Part shown: piece by piece, positions 8,816 to 16,935 of the stretch
Layout of the letters: each line of letters begins with the position of its first letter
Position numbering within the stretch: position 1 is the stretch's first letter
Translations under genes and position numbers: made by a program
The notes under the pieces: model-generated
Told to the model about the DNA's origin: nothing
Seen by the model: the letters and a program-made list of their open reading frames with translations, nothing else
The model's database searches: none
NCBI RefSeq assembly: GCF_000621605.1
Contig: NZ_JHXX01000012.1
Coordinates: 57,418-121,417 of the forward strand
Direction: 5' to 3'
Length of the DNA stretch: 64,000 bases
DNA from: Butyrivibrio sp. MC2021
Lineage (GTDB): Bacteria > Bacillota > Clostridia > Lachnospirales > Lachnospiraceae

Positions 8816-11164
8816 ATGATCTACGCTGACGGAAATATATTTTTACTTCAGACCGAAAATACCTCATATTTGTTCAGAAAGCTCTCCTCAGGGCATCTTG
8901 AGCACGTTCATTACGGAGCCTCTCTTTTTGCAAAAGATGCGGATATTAAGGGAAACATAGAGAAAGTAACTGAGGCTGTAGCTCCCAAGCACTTTTTCGG
9001 CGGCGGAAATATGAATGTCTATTCCGATGAGCATGCCGATATTTTCCTGGAGCAGCTGGGCCTTGAGATGTCATCCTTTGGTAAGGGGGATATCAGGGAT
9101 CCCTTCGTGGAACTTACTTATGCTGACGGCTCCAAGACTGTGGATTTTCTCTTTGAGAACTTTGAGGTAAAAAAGGGTAAGGCAATGCTGGAGACTCTGC
9201 CTTCCTCCTACGAAGCTGACGAGCAGCTTTTTATCGTCCTTAAGGACAAACAGTACAATGTGAGACTTATGCTGATCTATTCAGTATTTGAATCTATAGA
9301 TGTTATCACAAGAAGCGCCATCATATACAATGACAGCGACAAGCCTGTGACAATTGACAGGATCCTCAGTACTCAGATCGACTTTAACCGTCCTGCTTTC
9401 AAGATGACTTCCTTCCACGGAAGATGGGCAGATGAGATGGGAAAGCACGAATCCGTCTGCACCGGCGGCAAGGTTGTCTGCGAGGAGCTTAATGCAGGAG
9501 AGTCCGGTTCCAGATCCAATCCTTTTGTCATTGTAAGTGATATAGATGCGGATGATCAGCACGGCGAATGTTATGGCTTTAACCTCATTTACAGTGGTGA
9601 TCACTACGAGGCTCTCTCATCAAACGGAGCCAATATGAGCCGCTTTGTCAGCGGCATACAGCCCGGCAGCTTTACATGGCTTCTTGGCCCCGGGGACAGC
9701 TTTGAGACTCCCGAGGCAGTTATGACCTTCTCAGGAAGGGGCATGAACGCCATGAGCATCAACATGCACGAATTTGTCAGAAAGCATGTGGTTCGCGGCA
9801 GCTGGCGTGACAAGGAAAGACCGATTCTTATCAACAGCTGGGAGGCAGCCTACTTTAACTTTACGCAAGGGTCTCTTATTTCTCTGGCAAAAGAGGCTAA
9901 GAAGTGCGGAATAGAGCTCTTTGTCATGGATGATGGCTGGTTTGGCGAAAGAAATGATGACAAGAGATCTTTAGGTGACTGGTACGAGAATAAAAAGAAG
10001 CTTCCGGGAGGAATCCAGGAGCTGGCTGATAAGATAATAGGCCTTGGCATGATGTTCGGTATCTGGGTTGAGCCCGAGATGATCAATGAGGACTCGGACC
10101 TTTACAGAGCCCATCCCGACTGGGCGGTTCAGATCCCCGGCAATCCTCATTCCAAGGGAAGAAATCAGATGAACCTTGATCTTACAAGGACAGAGGTTCA
10201 GGATTTTGTTATAGAGTCCATGAAGCGGGTATTTTCCGCAGGTAAGATATCTTATGTAAAATGGGATATGAACAGGATCTTCTCCGACAGATTCTCCAAG
10301 AGCCTTGGGGAGAGGAGACAGGGAGAGTTCATGCACAGGTACTACCTGGGACTTTACCGCATTATGAAGGAACTGACCCAGAGCTTCCCTGATATTTTGT
10401 TTGAGGGATGTTCTGCCGGCGGCAACAGATTTGACCTGGGCATCCTCAGCTATTTCCCTCAGATCTGGGGAAGTGATGATACAGATGCCATGTGCAGACT
10501 GGATATTCAGAGAGGCTACAGCTACGGCTATCCTGCCAGCGTGGTAGGAGCCCATGTTTCTGCATGTCCTAACCATCAGACCCTAAACAACACTCCTCTT
10601 GAGACAAGATTTGAGATCGCAGCTCCCGGCTGCTTTGGCTATGAGCTCAATCTCTGCGACATGTCTGATGGGGATAAAAAGGTTGTGGCGGATCAGGTTG
10701 AGTTCTACAAGAACTGGAGAGAGCTGTTCCAGTTCGGTGATTACTACAGACTTCCTGATTACGGCTACATGATCGTAAGCAGGGATAAGAAAAGAGCGGT
10801 ATCCTTTATCGTGGAGAGAAATTCAAGACCCAACAATGACTATAAGTGTGTCAGAACAGTGGGCCTTGATGATAGCAAGCTATACAATGTGAAGAACAGA
10901 GTGGTTCCCCTTAGCGTCAAGGACTTCGGCAGCCTTATAAATGCCGTAGCTCCCGTACACGTTAAGCAGGATGGAATCATCCATAACATAATGGACAGGG
11001 TGGTCAACATCAACAGTGAGGAGCAGAAGGCCGTTGCAACAGGTGCTTCCCTCAACAATCACGGACTTGCCCTTAATCCTAACTTCTGTGGCACAGGCCA
11101 CAATCAGGATGTCCGCATCTTCCGCACAGGAGATACCCGTCTCTATATCTTCGAAGAGGTATAA
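8816..11164 (+). CDS. Alpha-galactosidase (GH36)
   Basis: A 782-residue GH36 enzyme that hydrolyses terminal alpha-1,6-galactosyl residues of raffinose-type sugars and galactomannan. It has the N-terminal beta-sandwich, a (beta/alpha)8 barrel from about residue 330 and a C-terminal beta domain. The barrel shows FVMDDGWFGERNDD, the nucleophile Asp in YVKWDMNR (about D484) and the acid/base motif WGSDDTDA (about 551-558). No signal peptide is present, so it should act inside the cell on imported oligosaccharides. This is compatible with the galactose-type importer upstream, though the two are not in one operon. Confidence 0.93.
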   Translation: MIYADGNIFLLQTENTSYLFRKLSSGHLEHVHYGASLFAKDADIKGNIEKVTEAVAPKHFFGGGNMNVYSDEHADIFLEQLGLEMSSFGKGDIRDPFVELTYADGSKTVDFLFENFEVKKGKAMLETLPSSYEADEQLFIVLKDKQYNVRLMLIYSVFESIDVITRSAIIYNDSDKPVTIDRILSTQIDFNRPAFKMTSFHGRWADEMGKHESVCTGGKVVCEELNAGESGSRSNPFVIVSDIDADDQHGECYGFNLIYSGDHYEALSSNGANMSRFVSGIQPGSFTWLLGPGDSFETPEAVMTFSGRGMNAMSINMHEFVRKHVVRGSWRDKERPILINSWEAAYFNFTQGSLISLAKEAKKCGIELFVMDDGWFGERNDDKRSLGDWYENKKKLPGGIQELADKIIGLGMMFGIWVEPEMINEDSDLYRAHPDWAVQIPGNPHSKGRNQMNLDLTRTEVQDFVIESMKRVFSAGKISYVKWDMNRIFSDRFSKSLGERRQGEFMHRYYLGLYRIMKELTQSFPDILFEGCSAGGNRFDLGILSYFPQIWGSDDTDAMCRLDIQRGYSYGYPASVVGAHVSACPNHQTLNNTPLETRFEIAAPGCFGYELNLCDMSDGDKKVVADQVEFYKNWRELFQFGDYYRLPDYGYMIVSRDKKRAVSFIVERNSRPNNDYKCVRTVGLDDSKLYNVKNRVVPLSVKDFGSLINAVAPVHVKQDGIIHNIMDRVVNINSEEQKAVATGASLNNHGLALNPNFCGTGHNQDVRIFRTGDTRLYIFEEV

Positions 11165-11294
11165 ATTCAAAGCCTTCCCGGCATATACGGCCGCGGAATT
11201 CTATGATATGGATAAGCTTTTTGAAAAGGCCAGTGCTGCTGACAAGGAAAGAGCAAAGGAAGCCTTGAAGACGGCAAAAGAGTTTTTGGCTTAA
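11165..11294 (+). pseudogene. Possible coding remnant after the alpha-galactosidase
   Basis: Just past the GH36 stop, the +1 frame stays open and reads as a plausible protein C-terminus (AEFYDMDKLFEKASAADKE and on to KTAKEFLA, stop TAA at 11292-11294). It has neighbour-like codon use. The only internal ATG (11208) has no convincing ribosome binding site. It could be the tail left by a deleted gene, or a 28-residue protein. I do not recognise it. Confidence 0.35.
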
Positions 11295-11308
11295 GAAACA
11301 AAGCATAT

Positions 11309-11344
11309 AAAAATCCCCCGGGACTGTTTTCAGAACCGGGGGAT
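11309..11344 (-). terminator. Terminator between convergent transcripts
   Basis: A 9-bp GC-rich stem, ATCCCCCGG (11313-11321) with CCGGGGGAT (11336-11344). On the minus strand it is followed by five T (plus-strand A at 11309-11313), so it best serves the DUF1858/aldo-keto reductase transcript. It may also stop plus-strand readthrough from the alpha-galactosidase. Confidence 0.75.
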
Positions 11345-11353
11345 AAAAAATAA

Positions 11354-11629
11354 TTATGCGTTGTGCTCACTGAGATACTCGTTCAGGGCATCTGTGATCT
11401 CTTCGCTGTCGATTCCGTGTACAGCGCAGGCCTCTGTAAGAGACTCCATAGCTGATGCGGGGCAGTGAATGCAGCCCATGCCGCACTCCATAAGGAACTG
11501 TGCTGCAAGAGGGTGCTTGGTAATTATATCTCCCACAAGCATATCGGGAGTAATAAGATCCTTAACTTCTGACATATCTTTCTCCTCACTTTCTGTATCG
11601 TTTCCAAAGAATAAATCTTTTAAACTCAT
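11354..11629 (-). CDS. DUF1858 domain protein
   Basis: A 91-residue protein whose last 70 residues are the DUF1858 / hybrid-cluster-associated disulfide domain: ITPDMLVGDIITKHPLAAQF then ECGMGCIHCPASAMESL, with a GCxxC-type cysteine motif. Such proteins are thought to function in redox or Fe-S contexts; the exact function is unknown. The start could instead be the ATG at 11575 (residue 19), which has a much better ribosome binding site (AGGAG, six bases away) and gives the usual 73-residue domain. It follows the Fe-S aldo/keto reductase gene by 32 bases and is probably cotranscribed, which supports a redox role. Confidence 0.85.
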   Translation of the reverse strand: MSLKDLFFGNDTESEEKDMSEVKDLITPDMLVGDIITKHPLAAQFLMECGMGCIHCPASAMESLTEACAVHGIDSEEITDALNEYLSEHNA

Positions 11630-11661
11630 AATTATACCTCAAAAGATTGTGCTAAATCATT

Positions 11662-12696
11662 TTAGCGCACACTAACTTCCCCCGCAAGTACTTTCTTATA
11701 ATCTTCATAATTCTTTTTAAGAAGCTCGGGAGTGCTGAGTTCGTAAGGGCATTTGGTGGTGCAGGCCCTGCAGTTTATGCAGCCTTCGATCTTTTTCATC
11801 TCTGCCTGCCAGTGGTCATTTAGCCAGCTCTCTGATGGAGCACGTCTGAGCATCAATGACATACGGGCACAGTTATTGATCTGAATTCCTGCGGGACATG
11901 GCATGCAGTAGCCGCAGCCTCTGCAGAAATCTCCTGCCAGCTCAGTCTGCTCTTTTTCAATAAACTCTTTTATCTCACCGGTGAGCTCAGGAGTCTTGTC
12001 CATATAGGAGAGCCACTCATCCAGCTCTGACTCCTTCTGAATTCCCCAGATAGGCATTACATTGTCGTACTGAGCCATAAATGCCATAGCCGCATCGGAG
12101 CGGTTGATAAGTCCGCCCGCCAGGCCCTTCATGGCGATAAAGCCCATATTTTTCTCCTTGCAAAGAGCGGCAAGATTCAGTTCTCTCTTGGTTGAAAGGT
12201 AACTGAAGGGGAACTGCAGCGTCTCGTAGAGTCCGCTTTCTATGCACTCCTCAGCAACTGCGATCTTGTGAGCTGTTACACCTATGTGCTTTATCATGCC
12301 CTGTTCTTTTGCCTTCAGCATGCACTCGTAGAGGCCGGTGCCGTCACCCTGCTTAAAACACTGAGGAACCATGTGGAACTGGTAAATATCGATATAATCG
12401 GTCTTAAGATTATTAAGTGAAGTCTCCAGGTCCTTCCAAAATGCATCAGGGGTCTTGGCTGCAGTCTTGGTGGCAATAAAGATTTTTTCCCTTATGCCGT
12501 TATTGCCAAAGGCCTCCCCAAGCTTCTCCTCACTGTCGGAATAAGCCCTGGCGGTGTCAAAATAGGTAATGCCGCCTTCGTAGGCCTTCCTTAAGATCCT
12601 TACGGAAGTTTCCATGTCATCTCTTTGAATGGGCAGCGCTCCGAAACCATTCTGAGGAGCAGTAATGCCGGTGGTTCCAAGTGTAATATTTCTCAT
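11662..12696 (-). CDS. Aldo/keto reductase with C-terminal 4Fe-4S domain
   Basis: A 344-residue protein. Residues 1-250 are an aldo/keto reductase barrel; the catalytic region includes YFDTARAYSDSEEKLGEAF (Asp and Tyr) and a Lys in FIATKTAAKTP. The C-terminal part is a ferredoxin-like region with two cysteine sets, CRGCGYCMPCPAGI and CINCRACTTKCP, that would hold 4Fe-4S clusters. Such fusions are common in anaerobic Firmicutes, and their substrates are mostly unknown. It starts at ATG 12696 after GGAGA and is the first gene of a two-gene minus-strand unit with the DUF1858 protein. Confidence 0.92.
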   Translation of the reverse strand: MRNITLGTTGITAPQNGFGALPIQRDDMETSVRILRKAYEGGITYFDTARAYSDSEEKLGEAFGNNGIREKIFIATKTAAKTPDAFWKDLETSLNNLKTDYIDIYQFHMVPQCFKQGDGTGLYECMLKAKEQGMIKHIGVTAHKIAVAEECIESGLYETLQFPFSYLSTKRELNLAALCKEKNMGFIAMKGLAGGLINRSDAAMAFMAQYDNVMPIWGIQKESELDEWLSYMDKTPELTGEIKEFIEKEQTELAGDFCRGCGYCMPCPAGIQINNCARMSLMLRRAPSESWLNDHWQAEMKKIEGCINCRACTTKCPYELSTPELLKKNYEDYKKVLAGEVSVR

Positions 12697-12774
12697 AAGA
12701 TATCTCCGTTATTCTCAAAAAAACAAATTTGCCATGAGTATTGTAACCATTATAAGTATTTATAGGGCTTCTGA

Positions 12775-13719
12775 CTAGTCAGTTTTTGTCCTTGGACTTA
12801 TAGGAATCTGCGCAAGGATAATTGCCACAAATATCAGCCCGCAGCCAAGAAGTTCCCTGGGAGTCATCATTTCACCCAGTATAAGCCATCCGAATATGGT
12901 GGAAAAAACCGATTCCATGCTCATGATAAGTGACGCCAGGGTAGGATTTAAGTCCCTCTGTCCGACAGCCTGAAGGGTATAGCCTACGGCGCTGGAAAAA
13001 ATGCCTGTATAAAGAATGGGGATCCAGGCAGTAAAACCTGATAAAGAGCTGATCCAGCCCGCCGGGTCAGGAAGCAATTCTGTAAATACAGCGAATATAC
13101 AGGAAAGAGCGCCGCTTACAAAGAACTGAACGCAGGCCAGTGAAACAGGGCTCATCCTGGGAGCATAGTGATCAACACTGAGGATCTGCACAGAAAACAG
13201 AAGTGCACATAATAAGAGAACCATATCCGCCCCGGGCATGGAGAACAGTCCCTGGGAAGGGGCACTGGCAAAGCAAAGAAAATACAGGCCGGCCAGAGCT
13301 ATGAAAACCGCAAGCCATATGAGTTTCGAGCACTTTCTGCCTATGAATATTCCTATTACAGGCACAAGAACGATATAGCAGGCAGTTAGAAATCCCGCTT
13401 CTCCGGCATCGGCGCCCATGGCGATTCCCGCCTGCTGAGCGGTGGAGGCCAGAAAGAGAGCTGAGCCGCAGATAATACCGCCTATATATTTATTTTTTGA
13501 TACCGATCTCACTCTGGTTCCCTGTTTTTTAATAAAGGGAAGGAGGCAGATTCCTCCAATGATAAAACGGATTCCGTTGAAGGTAAAGGTGCCTACGCTT
13601 TCTCCCGCAACGGACTGGGCCACGAAGGCTGCGCCCCAGACTGTTGCTGCCAGTAACAGAAGAAGAGAACTGCGTATTTGTTTTTGATCAATGCCTTGTT
13701 TTGTGCTGCTTATGGTCAT
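12775..13719 (-). CDS. EamA/DMT family transporter
   Basis: A 314-residue membrane protein with two tandem EamA repeats and about ten transmembrane helices. The first repeat carries AATVWGAAFVAQSVAGESVG, the second TGIFSSAVGYTLQAVGQRDL and PTLASLIMSMESVFSTIFGW. Members of the drug/metabolite transporter superfamily usually export amino acids or other small metabolites; the substrate cannot be inferred. It stands alone, transcribed away from the DUF2975 gene, and one of the 19-mer operators at 13742-13760 lies just upstream of its start. Confidence 0.9.
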   Translation of the reverse strand: MTISSTKQGIDQKQIRSSLLLLLAATVWGAAFVAQSVAGESVGTFTFNGIRFIIGGICLLPFIKKQGTRVRSVSKNKYIGGIICGSALFLASTAQQAGIAMGADAGEAGFLTACYIVLVPVIGIFIGRKCSKLIWLAVFIALAGLYFLCFASAPSQGLFSMPGADMVLLLCALLFSVQILSVDHYAPRMSPVSLACVQFFVSGALSCIFAVFTELLPDPAGWISSLSGFTAWIPILYTGIFSSAVGYTLQAVGQRDLNPTLASLIMSMESVFSTIFGWLILGEMMTPRELLGCGLIFVAIILAQIPISPRTKTD

Positions 13720-13741
13720 AGTAAATATTCCCCGAATAAAA

Positions 13742-13817
13742 TTTAATGTTTATCATTAAAAAGTAGTTGACAAAAGATAATTACGACTGTAATATGTATT
13801 TAACGATAAACATTAAA
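13742..13817. promoter_or_regulatory. Paired inverted 19-bp operators around a promoter
   Basis: Two 19-mers, at 13742-13760 and 13799-13817, are inverted copies of each other with 18 of 19 bases identical (core TTTAATGTTTATC). They bracket the promoter at 13767-13795, one upstream of the -35 box and one over the start of transcription. This is the layout of a repressor site; the small XRE protein at 14613-14825 is the obvious candidate binder, by inference. Confidence 0.65.
13767..13795 (+). promoter_or_regulatory. SigA-type promoter of the DUF2975/XRE pair
   Basis: TTGACA (13767-13772) and TAATAT (13790-13795) with an ideal 17-base spacer, about 95 bases before the DUF2975 start codon. Confidence 0.8.
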
Positions 13818-13890
13818 TGTTAAATGTTTAAGTTAAATAACGCATGCGAGATACTGCAAACAATTTATTTTACCATTTTAGGAGGACAAC

Positions 13891-14598
13891 ATGAATAAAG
13901 AAAATGCAATCAGCAAAGTTAATTCAATAGGTAAGGCAGGAAGAGTTATCAGTACCATTCTTCAGGTTATTTTAGTAATAGGAGCTGTATGCGCAATGAT
14001 AGGTATCATCACTTACCTTGCTCTTCCCAGGAATCTTTTTACTTTAACCCTTGACGGCAACGCAACTGTAACTATGAATGAGGAGGCCCTCAGGCAGCTG
14101 GATCCCAACACAGATTTTGAGAATCCTGAAACTTTCAGATCCTTCACAACCGGAAGCCTTAATATCAATTCAACTAACTATATTAATGGCCAGGCAAACA
14201 TAGAAGACGGCAATATTATTTTCACCTTTGAGCAGCTTCCCGCAGTTATTACTTCAAATAGACTCTTGCTGATGATCGCAGCAGCTATTGTTTATATGGC
14301 AATCAGCTTTGTTATGGTTCTCTTTGTTAAAAAGCTCTGTAAGTCCCTTGAGGGCTGCAGCTCACCCTTTGAAGAGAACATCATTAACGAGCTTCAGCGC
14401 TGCGTATGGTTCTCGATTCCCTGGGTTGTAATCGGTGGCATCGTTAAAAACATAATGACAACAGCATTTTCAAGCACAGTTAATTTCAGCATCGAGTTCA
14501 GCCTTACCACAGTGCTTATTATCCTTCTGCTCTTTGGACTTGCATACATCTTCAAATATGGCGCAGTTCTTCAGCAGGAATCTGACGAGACACTTTAA
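13891..14598 (+). CDS. DUF2975 family membrane protein
   Basis: A 235-residue membrane protein with four predicted helices: about 24-46, 125-147, 169-189 and 205-225. A roughly 75-residue, Thr/Asn-rich extracytoplasmic loop lies between the first two helices, making it longer than the usual DUF2975 (about 160 residues). DUF2975 proteins are usually encoded next to a small YozG-type XRE regulator, as here, where the next gene begins 14 bases downstream. Function is unknown; the pairing suggests a membrane component that senses or antagonises the regulator. It starts at ATG 13891 after AGGAGG. Confidence 0.8.
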   Translation: MNKENAISKVNSIGKAGRVISTILQVILVIGAVCAMIGIITYLALPRNLFTLTLDGNATVTMNEEALRQLDPNTDFENPETFRSFTTGSLNINSTNYINGQANIEDGNIIFTFEQLPAVITSNRLLLMIAAAIVYMAISFVMVLFVKKLCKSLEGCSSPFEENIINELQRCVWFSIPWVVIGGIVKNIMTTAFSSTVNFSIEFSLTTVLIILLLFGLAYIFKYGAVLQQESDETL

Positions 14599-14612
14599 GG
14601 AGGTGGAATATT

Positions 14613-14825
14613 ATGGGAAAAATCATACTTAGACTTGACCGAGTTATGGCTGACCGCAAGATGAGTCTCAATGAGCTCTCCGAGAAGGTGGGCGTCAGCA
14701 ATGTAAACCTATCCAAGATAAAAACAGGCAAGATCAGCGCAGTTCGCTTCTCCACACTGGAGGCAATCTGCGAAGCCCTGGACTGCCAGCCGGGAGATAT
14801 ACTGGAATACGACAAGAATGCATAA
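14613..14825 (+). CDS. Small XRE/YozG-type HTH regulator
   Basis: A 70-residue protein consisting almost entirely of a Cro/CI-like helix-turn-helix, MSLNELSEKVGVSNVNLSKI then KTGKISAVRFSTLEAICEAL. It ends in CQPGDILEYDKNA, the typical tail of YozG-like regulators. It lies 14 bases after the DUF2975 gene with its own AGGAGG. It probably autoregulates through the paired 19-mers at the operon promoter. Confidence 0.88.
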   Translation: MGKIILRLDRVMADRKMSLNELSEKVGVSNVNLSKIKTGKISAVRFSTLEAICEALDCQPGDILEYDKNA

Positions 14826-14834
14826 AAAATAATA

Positions 14835-14870
14835 ATGAGTCAACAGCGAGAACCTTCCCTGTTGACTCAT
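14835..14870. terminator. Bidirectional terminator
   Basis: A perfect 12-bp stem, ATGAGTCAACAG (14835-14846) with CTGTTGACTCAT (14859-14870). The plus strand continues with TTTA. The minus strand continues into a T-rich tract (plus-strand AAAAAATAATA). It sits directly between the stop codons of the converging XRE and histidine kinase genes. Confidence 0.85.
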
Positions 14871-16163
14871 TTACAACGGAATTGCCAACGTTACAATAGT
14901 TCCGCCTTCCGGGCGTTTTGCGATGGTGAGAGTGCCGCCGCACATTTCCGAAAGGCGGCTCTGCACGTTCGAAAGCCCTATATGGGGCTCATCATCTTTT
15001 CCCGACAATTTCTTTTGCAGATCTTCTTCTGAATCAAAGCCGGTTCCGGTATCTTCAACGGTTATAAGCACCTGATTGCCTTGTCTTTTGCTGCTTATCA
15101 GGATATGAAGCGGCGCAGCATCCGGATCCAGTCCGTGCTTTACCGAATTTTCCACTATGGGCTCCAGGGTCAGGGGCGGCAGTCTGAAGGCTGAGAATTC
15201 AGTGTCGTATTCCACAAACAAAAGATCCTCATAGCGCACCTTAACCACAGCCAGATATGCCCTGGCGTGCTCCAGCTCCTCTGAAAAGGGGATAAGTTCC
15301 TCTTTTGTAATGGCGGTAAAATTTTTGCGCAGATATTTTGTGAAATCGTCAATGGCTTCCTGGGCTTTGACGGGATCCTGCTGACACAGGTAGTAAATAT
15401 TGGAAAGGGTATTGTAGACAAAGTGAGGCCTCATCTGGAGGGTGCGGATCTTCAGCTGCTGATCTGATATCTCCTTGGATTTCTGAATGTTTTTATCTAT
15501 CTGGTCATACATGATGTAATAGAACATGATCATGGAGGAAACGGAGGTTGCAAGCACTATCAGAAGAAGACCGTAGGAGAGCATCTGAAGAACCATGGCC
15601 ACCATGGGGATTATCAGGAATAAAAGAAGTGAATGATATTCTTTTTTTGAAAGCTTATCCTTTCTTACAATGGCTCCGATCAGGTTTGAGACCATAAGTA
15701 AAACCGGCGGAAAAAGAAGTACAGGATAAAGAGGTCCGCGGTGATAAACGTTGTCGGGAGTGATATAGTAAATATCCTCTGTGAACTGAGTGGCTATCAG
15801 CAGAATGTAATAGATTGCCAACAGGGCAATGTTGAAGTAAAAAAACGGAGTTTTGACAGACTGACCGCAGACGTGGAGGATAGACACCGTCAGAAGGGGC
15901 ATAAGAACTGAGGATAGGGCTGATTCAAAAAATACTCCCACCTTTGAGAGGACAGAGTAGCCTTCTCCAAGGAGTACCAGGGAAATCTGGGAAGAGAAAT
16001 CCGCTATAACGTAGGCTATTATCACAGAAAAGAAGATTATGAAAAATCTTTTATAGCCCCTGGGCAGAAATTCCGCATGCAAAGTAAGGGCCAGTCCCAT
16101 GACGGAGATAGTAAGTCCCATGGCCGCTATGCAAAAGTTAGCTATATCAATTCCGCTTATCAC
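14871..16163 (-). CDS. LytS/GHKL-type sensor histidine kinase
   Basis: A 430-residue sensor kinase. Residues 1-220 hold about six to seven transmembrane helices with no large extracellular domain, so sensing is probably in or at the membrane. The His_kinase domain has the phospho-acceptor in LQMRPHFVYNTLSNIYYL (His247), followed by an ATPase with N-box LEPIVENSVKHGL and a glycine loop EDTGTGF. The ATG overlaps the regulator stop by four bases (16160-16163), so kinase and regulator are translationally coupled. The stimulus is unknown. Confidence 0.92.
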   Translation of the reverse strand: MISGIDIANFCIAAMGLTISVMGLALTLHAEFLPRGYKRFFIIFFSVIIAYVIADFSSQISLVLLGEGYSVLSKVGVFFESALSSVLMPLLTVSILHVCGQSVKTPFFYFNIALLAIYYILLIATQFTEDIYYITPDNVYHRGPLYPVLLFPPVLLMVSNLIGAIVRKDKLSKKEYHSLLLFLIIPMVAMVLQMLSYGLLLIVLATSVSSMIMFYYIMYDQIDKNIQKSKEISDQQLKIRTLQMRPHFVYNTLSNIYYLCQQDPVKAQEAIDDFTKYLRKNFTAITKEELIPFSEELEHARAYLAVVKVRYEDLLFVEYDTEFSAFRLPPLTLEPIVENSVKHGLDPDAAPLHILISSKRQGNQVLITVEDTGTGFDSEEDLQKKLSGKDDEPHIGLSNVQSRLSEMCGGTLTIAKRPEGGTIVTLAIPL

Positions 16164-16762
16164 GTCGTTTCCCCCATTAGTCCCGCTACAGGATATCTCA
16201 TTTTCTGAAGCTGTAGCACCACATCCTCCTTATGAAGAGGCTTTGCCACAAAGCCGCTGGCAGTTGTTTCCCAGGCTCTTACCGCGTAGTCGGGATAACT
16301 TGTCAGGAAGATCACATTTGTTGTGGGATTTATTTCCATAAGAGTGTTGCACAGTTCCAGGCCGCTGGTTTTGCCCATCTCGATATCAAGAAAGGCAATG
16401 GAGACCCGGTTCTTTTTGGCATAGCTTATTGCTTCCGAGGGCTTGGAAAAACCGGTGATGGTGGCCCCGGGCATAACCTCGGACAAAATCGGTATAACCC
16501 CCGCCAGAAGAATGGTCTCATCATCAACAATTATGACCTCCGGAGGTGACTGATCCTGGATCGCCACATCTGTTAGGGTGGAAATATCCACGTTGAAGAA
16601 GGTGGCGATTCTATGCAGCAAAACAAGATCGGGAAGACGTCTTCCGTTTTCCCAATTGGCTATACTTGATCTGTTGACGAAAAGCTTGTCCGCCAGCTGT
16701 TGCTGGGACATGTTTTTCTCTGTTCGAAGAGATTTCAAAGTATCTCCGAAAGCTATAGCCAT
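16160..16762 (-). CDS. Response regulator with N-terminal XRE HTH and C-terminal receiver
   Basis: A 200-residue two-domain regulator with reversed order. Residues 5-65 are a Cro/CI-type HTH (MSQQQLADKLFVNRSSIANW). Residues 74-195 are a CheY-like receiver with acidic pair D80-D81, phospho-acceptor D126 in IAFLDIEMG, switch Thr154 and Lys174 in AKPL. LytS-type kinases normally partner LytTR-type regulators with a C-terminal DNA-binding domain, so this architecture is unusual. It starts at ATG 16762 after AGGAGGGAG. Targets are unknown; inverted repeats upstream suggest autoregulation. Confidence 0.9.
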   Translation of the reverse strand: MAIAFGDTLKSLRTEKNMSQQQLADKLFVNRSSIANWENGRRLPDLVLLHRIATFFNVDISTLTDVAIQDQSPPEVIIVDDETILLAGVIPILSEVMPGATITGFSKPSEAISYAKKNRVSIAFLDIEMGKTSGLELCNTLMEINPTTNVIFLTSYPDYAVRAWETTASGFVAKPLHKEDVVLQLQKMRYPVAGLMGETT

Positions 16763-16803
16763 AGTCTCCCTCCTAAAATACTCTATATTTTAAGAATAAA
16801 GTC

Positions 16804-16855
16804 TTTACGATATTTAATCAATGTGTATATTCGTAAAAATGTTTCATTCTGAAAC
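16804..16855. promoter_or_regulatory. Inverted repeats in the divergent XRE-REC / GGDEF promoter region
   Basis: TTTACGA (16804-16810) and TCGTAAA (16831-16837) form a 7-bp inverted repeat that flanks a possible minus-strand -35 box TTGATT (16816-16821). A second one, GTTTC-N5-GAAAC, lies at 16841-16855. Both look like dimer-binding sites. The most economical reading is autoregulation by the XRE-REC protein, which is inferred only. Confidence 0.45.
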
Positions 16856-16935
16856 GCTATCTAGCAATTAATACTACTTTTTGAGATAATATAGTCGGAT
16901 AAATGTAGGGATTTGTATTGAGACGGAGAAAACTA

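Noticed and set aside
9971..10576. 201-residue minus-strand ORF inside the alpha-galactosidase gene
   Set aside because: It is a shadow of strongly coding plus-strand sequence, with no ribosome binding site or recognisable domains.
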